Source: Oreocharis arfaki (taxonomy: Eukaryota; Chordata; Aves; Passeriformes; Paramythiidae). From it: a DNA stretch of 64,000 nucleotides. Shown piece after piece: positions 57,691 through 64,000 of the stretch. Within the stretch, counting starts at the first letter, position 1. Each line of letters opens with the position of its first letter. The notes under the pieces were generated by a model. It did not search any database. It was given only the letters and a program-made list of their open reading frames with translations, and had not been told where the DNA came from. The stretch spans positions 186,001 to 250,000 of the forward strand of contig VZRR01013894.1 of the NCBI GenBank assembly GCA_013398015.1. The letters are read 5' to 3'. A program made the translations under genes and the position numbers.

Positions 57691-59539
57691 TGTATGCTAA
57701 ATATTAAAATATATATTTGCAGAATACATGTGGTTAAGCAATATTTAATTTCAAGAGAATATATTTATTACTAAAGTGTCCCTTGATTCTTGCCAATACT
57801 TATAAAAATGACACCTACTCAAAATACTGCACCCAGAGGGTATGTTGGACTCCACAGATGTCACATGAATTCCACTGCCCTCCCCTGCGTTTAATTGAGA
57901 TGATGGATCCCCAGGTGATTAATTCCTCTTTCTTATGCTGTGGAAAGAATGAATGTAGGCAGGATTGTTCAGTCAGTCATGTGTATAGGCTGTTAATTTA
58001 CAATGTTGGAAAAAAAGTTTAGGCACTGGTCTCTTTTTATTTGTCCTAAACCTCAGATTTAGTTGTTTTACTTGTTTATTCTGCCACTTGTTTAGTATCA
58101 GCTGGTTTGCTTTTCACTCTGCCTCCGTTCATCACATTCATGGGTGGTTTAGTTTCAGTTGTAAGTTACTCTAAGGGCACTCCCCAGAGTTGTGGCTTGG
58201 CTGTGAAAAGGTCAGTCCTGCTCTGGCCCCCCATTTTCCCCACTGCATTCTGACCCCACCTTGTGCAACAAGGAGAGTTGGAGAACTATTTTTTTTTTTT
58301 TTTTTTAAAGGAAAAAAAAAGTTTGTTTATTTTGGTCATTTAATTTTGTATCTAATCAGTGAGCTGGGCCAACTCACTGTGCAGCTGCATGTTTACTGGG
58401 TGCTTCAGGAAAGGCTGTTGGCAAGGCTGAGTTGAACAGCCCCTCCAGTAGCAGCCAGCCCTTTAAGCAAGTTCAGGACAGGCAGATGCAGCCCCCATGT
58501 GTGGTGGGCAGAGCCAGAGGACCTGCCTTATCCAGACAGCCTCAACTAGGAAGGCAGGCTTTGGCTAGCTTAGGCCTCCTGTCTTCATGTCTGTCCTACT
58601 GGCTGTGGCTTACACCAGAAGTACACTTTGACTTTGGTGGAACGTCAAACTTTTTTGCTTGATTAAGATGCTATTTACTACATTTAGTGAATTTTATGTG
58701 GTGCAGATCCTGCTCCCCTCTCTGGACTCTTGTTTAATTTTATGAAAGAGTGGTTTTGTTTACTCTGAATTGCTATCTCCCAAGATACCTTAAATCTGGT
58801 AAATATTCTCTCTAATCTAAGTAGGACAACACCCAATCTCTGTCAGCAGAGAATTTAAGATCTCGTCTCTTTAAAGTGAAAGGCAGAGCAAGCTCTGACT
58901 TGAAGTAGAACAGTCTCTGTTTGAGTTAAGCTATGTTGTCATTCTAGTCAGTAATGCTGCTCGGGCTCCATCAGAAAGATTGCTTATGCAGAGAGAAATT
59001 AGGTTGATAGCCTTTTGTAGCCAGGATGGATCTTCACATCTAAACTAAGAAGCCTCTTGGGAAGAGGTTCAGAACCTGGGTTTGCTTGAGCTTCTCTGTG
59101 TTCCATTAAATTTTTAATGTTCTTAAGACACCAAACCACGCAGAATTAGTGAGGATACTTGTCTTAAGCTTAGTATGAGTATTTGTTTGCCTGTCATTGT
59201 AGCTGAAGTTTGCACTAATTCAGCGCCAAAAAAAAAATTATGTTGTCATTCTGATGCTTATCTTTCCTGTAAATTGTACCCTGATGATTTTGTTTTGAAT
59301 CGTTGTTTTCCAGTGATCTAATAGCCAGACTTAAACTGGAGAGAACAGATAATTAGGTCCCAAATGAAGGTTATTGATATTTGGGGGGTCGTTGTGGTCA
59401 CTGCAATGGCCTGAAGAGTGTGTTCTGGAGATACTCCTTTGGTAGTAAACCAGCTTTGAAATCCAAATAAGGCAGTCTAGAAGGACCATGTCCCAATGAC
59501 TTTGAAATCTCCATGGCACTCCATTAATTTAGCACCTGT

Positions 59540-59720
59540 GCTTTGGAGCCTGGAAGCTGGATGTGGGCTGGTGCAGGGTGCTGCTGCTGGGGCAGGGGGT
59601 GCCTGGCTCCCGGCCCAGCTCCCCTGGGCACCGCGCTGGGCCCCGGAGCCCCTGCGGCCGCATCCGCAGAGTGTGCTGGGGGTCCGAGGATGCACACGTG
59701 TAGCGCCTCGGCTTTGGCTG
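59540..59720. promoter_or_regulatory. Second GC/CpG-rich patch
   Basis: A roughly 180-bp segment with many CpGs, including a NotI-type GCGGCCGC, lies 3.3 kb downstream of the main island. It opens long frames on both strands only because stop codons are scarce in GC-rich DNA. It could be an alternative promoter or enhancer, or simply a GC-rich fluctuation. Confidence 0.3.
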
Positions 59721-62700
59721 AAGCATGGAGAGCCAAAGGCTGCCTGGCTTTTGTGGGACAGCCTCATCATCAGAGGTGTGGGAGGGCCCCTTCTTCCCAC
59801 AGGAATGCAACCCTTCTCTCCCGCAGAGTTCTCATGCCTCTGGGCAGAGGGGGCTGCATGTGGCTTTGCCCATCCTGCTTGTTGAAGCTGGATCAGGTGG
59901 ATCATGTAGCCAGAGATGGCCCAGCCCTTGTCCAGGGCTTGACAGGGGCTGCAGAGGGCAGAGAAATGCGAGGCTGTGGCAGAATTCTCTTTATAAAGTT
60001 CAGGCCTGCAGTCAGTCTGCTGTGTGTGTACATCTTCCAGTAAGGAAAGTGCCTGCCATGCAGAGAGGAGGGTTAGTCAGGACAAGGGTTAAAAGTCACT
60101 TCAGCGGTGCCTTTGTGGTTAGTGGTCAACTGATACAAAAGCAAGTTGTGTCTCCTATTTCTGAAAGAAATTCTGTTGTTTAGCACTCCTAAATGACAAC
60201 AAAACATTCTCAAGACCAGTTTCATTTTGGAATAAGGGGAAATTCTAAAACTTTAAATTCTGTTCTGGGTTTGTTGGTTTTTTTTCCTCCATGATTTCCT
60301 TTTGCCAAAGAGCGTTGTTGGCCTCCAGATTGGGAACTCTCTGACTTTCCTATTCAGGTTCTCTTGTCTTCTCAGCAGTGACCAGAGTAGCAAAAAAAAT
60401 TTCTTCCATGAAGCTTTAATAAAACACGGAACATCTGCCTAAATTACTCTGGCTTTCGTTCCATTCAGTGGTACACCTACTTCCAGATCTAGTTTTACCA
60501 ATGTGTGAAATCATGGGTCCAAAATGTCTTCAGAAGAGTGTTGGTTCAAGCTCAATAGGATTTTTAAAAACCCCATACATTTATGGTGTAGCTATTGTTC
60601 ACTGTGTTGTCAAACAATTCTGTCCTAAGGGAAAACAGGTAATGGTAGCTTCATGCTGACAACTTCTGCTCTCAGGACCTCTGTCTTTTCAGAAGGGAGC
60701 ACAGCCCCAACACCATGTCCCAGAGTTGTAGCAGCATTTGGCCAGTAATGATTGGGATCTTAGATACTGCCATTCAATTGAGACAGTTTTGATTTCTGCT
60801 GTTTTCTCCCAGCGTCTGTGCAACCTCCTTGAAAACTGCCTCCGTTACGGAGTGCCTGGTTACCATGCATCTGCCTGGGCAGCTGCAAGCAACTCCAGCC
60901 AGTACAGCTCTCCGAGAGGCACTGCTGGGACTGTTAAAGTGGTTCTGGGTCCCTGGTCTGGGTGGATTTAATGCAAAAAGCAATAAATAGTTGTACTTTA
61001 TAAAGACAGTATCCCTCTGGACTTTTATTTCAGTGTGTGTTTAGGCAGCTTCCTGAGTTCAGTACACATGCCCTGCAGAGCCATGCTCCCAGTCTGGTTT
61101 GGATTTGAATTAAGATCAGTTCCCATTTCCTGTTCTTGATTCATTCATTTAACCTGTTTGCATATATGAAATGTACTTGAATCACCTTTCCTTTCTTAAT
61201 CTCAGACATAGTATTTTAACTTTCATTTATACAACTTGCATGTTTGCTTCCTCTCACCACTGTGTAACTGGTTATCCAGTGACAGTATGGAGCAGAACTG
61301 CTGAACAGGGAATCCTCACCCACTGGAAACTCCATAATTGACAGGCTTTTTGTTTTCATCATGAAATAAGATAATAGTTATGTGTAAAATAGCTACTAAA
61401 AAACTGCTTCACCTAAAACAAAGCAATAGATGTGTATGTGCATGTATACATAAAGAAATAGTCCATCTTCACGCTTGTTTTAATAGTAATAACATTATTT
61501 TTCCATGCAAAAATTCTTGGGTTTCCTTCTTTCTTTTCTTTTGTTTTTTTTCCCCCCAAATATACAGGAAGAGCCATTTGCATTAGCTGTCTGGATGTTA
61601 TATGTGTATCCATGTGTTTTTTGTATGGCTCTGTGGTCATGGCAGCGGCTGAGGAGTCCTGAATGCCATTTAATGCTCTTTTCCAGTGTTGCATTGAGTT
61701 GGTTTCCAAGGGCCATCTTTTCAAAACTAGACACATTCAGCCATGTTAGGGAACTCCACAGGCAGATGCTCTTGACTAAAATACCTTCTTCTTGGCTGTC
61801 CTGTTGAAAAATGAATCCAGATGTTTCCAGTTTTCTTTGGTATCAGAGCTATAGAAGGACTGCTGACAGTTCTATTTTCGTGGCTTCTTGGCATTAATGG
61901 CAGAAAGAGAAAAAAATTGGATTAGAACCTGACACAGAATACATAAAGAAAGTCTTAAGTTTTAAGTTAGATTATAAAGTAACAATTGGTGATTGTTGTG
62001 ATTTGTTCCTAATCTGCTTAGAGCAAAGGACTTATCTTATGCTGAATTCTTTCCATGTTCTCATCAAAAGCCAAGTTCTTTTTACAGATATTTTAGTCTC
62101 TTCAGCTTTCTTTTCTGGTGTCCTGATTTCAACTCTTGCTTTGCCGTTTTCCATCTGAATCCAGAAAGGTCTGCAGTCCAACATAATGGATTTATTCTTT
62201 TGTGTCTTTACTGCCCCAATACATACAATGTTGTACATTCTTGTCCAAGTCAGTGAATTTATCTTCAGTTCACAGGAACAGTGTTGTCAGATCAGTAATT
62301 GGATGAATTGGATACTTGCCTAATGCAGCATTAGGAAGAAACACTATATCAGCTTTTACAGCCCAGAGCACAGGGGATTCAGCATATTAAAATCCCAGGT
62401 TTTAAGCTTTATCATGGGATAGATTTATAATGTTTCCTTCTTAGTTCATACATAAATCTCACACGAGAAAAACTGGTTCACATTTATGGAAATTTTTCTT
62501 TTGGCCCTTGTAAATTATATTATTAACGTTTTGTATGCTGGGGTAGGATTGGATTAAGTCTGCATTTAAGGGCTGCAGGTGCAAGGCTATAATGCTAAAG
62601 CAGAGTCAGGGTGTCCCTGGGGGCCGTGTCAGAAGGACAACTTTGGATCCTGTACTCATGCCAGGGTTTGTTCCCCTTCTCCAAGGGGTGCCTGAAGAGC

Positions 62701-64000
62701 AGAAGCAGTTGTTCCTGTAGCACAATAGCTCAAGCACACACACCTGCTCAGCTTTATTTTTCTTCGGGGAAGTAGGCAGGAGCAATTAGTTCTTCTTTGT
62801 GATGTACTCTGGTGCTCTGTGCCTGGGCTGCGTGTGCAGATGTGCTGAAAGCCATTTGGCCTTCTCCAGGCTGGAGCCCTGGGAAGAAGCAGCTGCTGAG
62901 CCGAATGAGACCACAGCTAGATTGCACAAGTGATCTTTAGGGTTCAGCTCAGGGCCTGCACGAAGAGAGACATACATTAGATCATCTTTGTCTGGGCAGA
63001 GAAGCTGGAGGGAGAAGGGAAAGCTGGAGTGGGACACGGCATGTTCTCTCAAAACTGCGTGTGGGAAGATGTCGCTGTTCCAGGAGAAGCTTCTGCCCTG
63101 GTACAGTTAGAGCTAGACCTCTTTGGCAGGAGAACATGCAGAGCCGCTCTTGGGCTCGCAGTGAGTTCTGCTTTTACTACTATGAGAACACCCAAGCTAA
63201 GAACTGATATCTGAGGTGTTTTCCTTTCCCTCAAAAGAAGCTTGCTGAAGTTAAATAAGTTTTTTGTACAGTTGTCACATCCTGACTGATAGCAGTGACA
63301 TTTAAGCACTCCTGCTGATTACAAGAGTTTTAAACTTTACCTGCAACTGTTACCTGTACGACAGCCCAGCAAACAGTATCTTACCTGAACACTATGGCAG
63401 TCACCAAAGGGAGTGTGGAGATGATATCTGCAGGCTCCCACCTTCCTCCTTCACTTGCTCAAAATACAGTGAGAAGAATGCTGAGCCAGTGGTGGACTGG
63501 TAACAATTTGGAATGTCAATACAGTGCTGTGGGAGCAAGAGCAGTCTTGCCCTTTCAAGTGTTAATTAATGAAATATTTTCTCACCTTAGATTATCCTGT
63601 GATACTGTTGAGTCTGAGGTGGATAGTTCCTGGAGATAAAGTAATGGTAGTGAAGGAATAGCTACTGGAGTATTTTCTGAAATAAAAACATGTCTTTCTG
63701 CCGAAGTTGCTTAGTGTAGTGCAGGTGTAACTGGTTGAAATCCAGTGGTGTCAGAAACTGGGGGGGAGTGGGACAAGGGCTCATAATGGGTCTTCTGGCC
63801 TTCTAAAGAAAAATTCTGCTTTAGCAAACTGTAAGTGAATGAGAGGAGGTTGCAGCACAAGACTATGACAGTTCAGACCCACGATCTATTCCATTCAGTT
63901 TCCTGTTTTTCTGATCAGTGAGAGGAGCCTGTAAAACTTCCCCTGATGGGCTGCTGTGTCATCATTTACCAGCGTGGGAAGGTGCTTCCTGTGCCCAAGC

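Larger units (their letters stand above)
56401..64000 (+). other. Probable first intron of the downstream gene, no coding exon recognised
   Basis: I searched by eye for the N-terminal coding exon of TC2N (a cysteine-rich start, MATEFIKSCC-like) and did not find it. Contents seen are a SINE-like fragment (about 57620-57690), a T-run/A-run junction (about 58289-58320) and a CpG-rich patch (about 59540-59720). Open frames such as 63394-63639 are unassigned and probably spurious. Confidence 0.45.

Noticed and set aside
59477..60183. Four overlapping ORFs of 129-166 codons around 59.5-60.2 kb
   Set aside because: They are on both strands in several frames over the same GC-rich patch, so at most one could be real. 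None shows a family resemblance.
62032..62238. 68-codon minus-strand ORF rich in Lys/Glu
   Set aside because: It looked LINE-like or protein-like at first reading, but no conserved motif could be named and the flanks show no element structure.
63394..63639. 81-codon plus-strand ORF starting MAVTKGSVEM, considered as a TC2N start
   Set aside because: It does not resemble the cysteine-rich TC2N N-terminus or a C2 domain, and no donor site was seen at its end.
1..64000. CRISPR arrays, operons, insertion sequences, phage or other prokaryotic systems
   Set aside because: The sequence is vertebrate throughout: spliced gene, CR1 and SINE remnants, CpG island. No regularly spaced repeats or microbial gene density were seen.

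Overview
This is vertebrate nuclear DNA, not a microbial accessory region. It has one large interrupted gene with GT/AG introns, long AT-rich non-coding stretches, decayed CR1-type LINE fragments, old tRNA-derived SINE fragments and a CpG island. One LINE tail ends in the ATTCTATG-like octamer typical of avian/reptilian CR1. With the diverged but readable protein, this points to a sauropsid, most likely a bird. The species cannot be fixed from the sequence.

Positions 882-38124 (+ strand) hold the 3' two thirds of FBLN5 (fibulin-5, DANCE), a secreted elastic-fibre assembly protein. Eight coding exons are readable: 882-1124, 25487-25609, 28345-28461, 29402-29521, 32292-32414, 32949-33075, 35907-36102 and 37963-38124. 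They correspond to human exons 4-11. They encode the RGD-bearing first calcium-binding EGF domain with its Pro/Tyr-rich insert, EGF domains 2-6 and the whole C-terminal fibulin module, up to a TAA stop at 38122. All splice phases fit. The joined product is about 403 residues, matching human residues 42-448 except for a 4-residue shorter insert in EGF1. The signal peptide, first exons and promoter lie before position 1. A 24.4-kb intron follows the RGD exon. The likely poly(A) site uses ATTAAA at 38797.

Positions 38.8-55.7 kb are intergenic. They hold an antisense CR1 fragment and an assembly gap inside a G-run, but no gene I can defend. A CpG island at about 55.73-56.40 kb, interrupted by a 182-base gap, looks like the promoter of a second gene. 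It has a strong + strand splice donor at 55900/55901, preceded by a 40-codon ORF. In human the next gene downstream of FBLN5, on the same strand, is TC2N, so this is plausibly its non-coding first exon. No TC2N coding exon was recognised up to 64000, so the rest is probably its first intron.

I found no previously undescribed system. The most interesting items are a near-perfect 53-bp palindrome made of a pentanucleotide repeat, a tRNA-like head abutting a CR1 tail, motif-dense candidate enhancers in the 24-kb intron, and the short ORF in the CpG-island exon.
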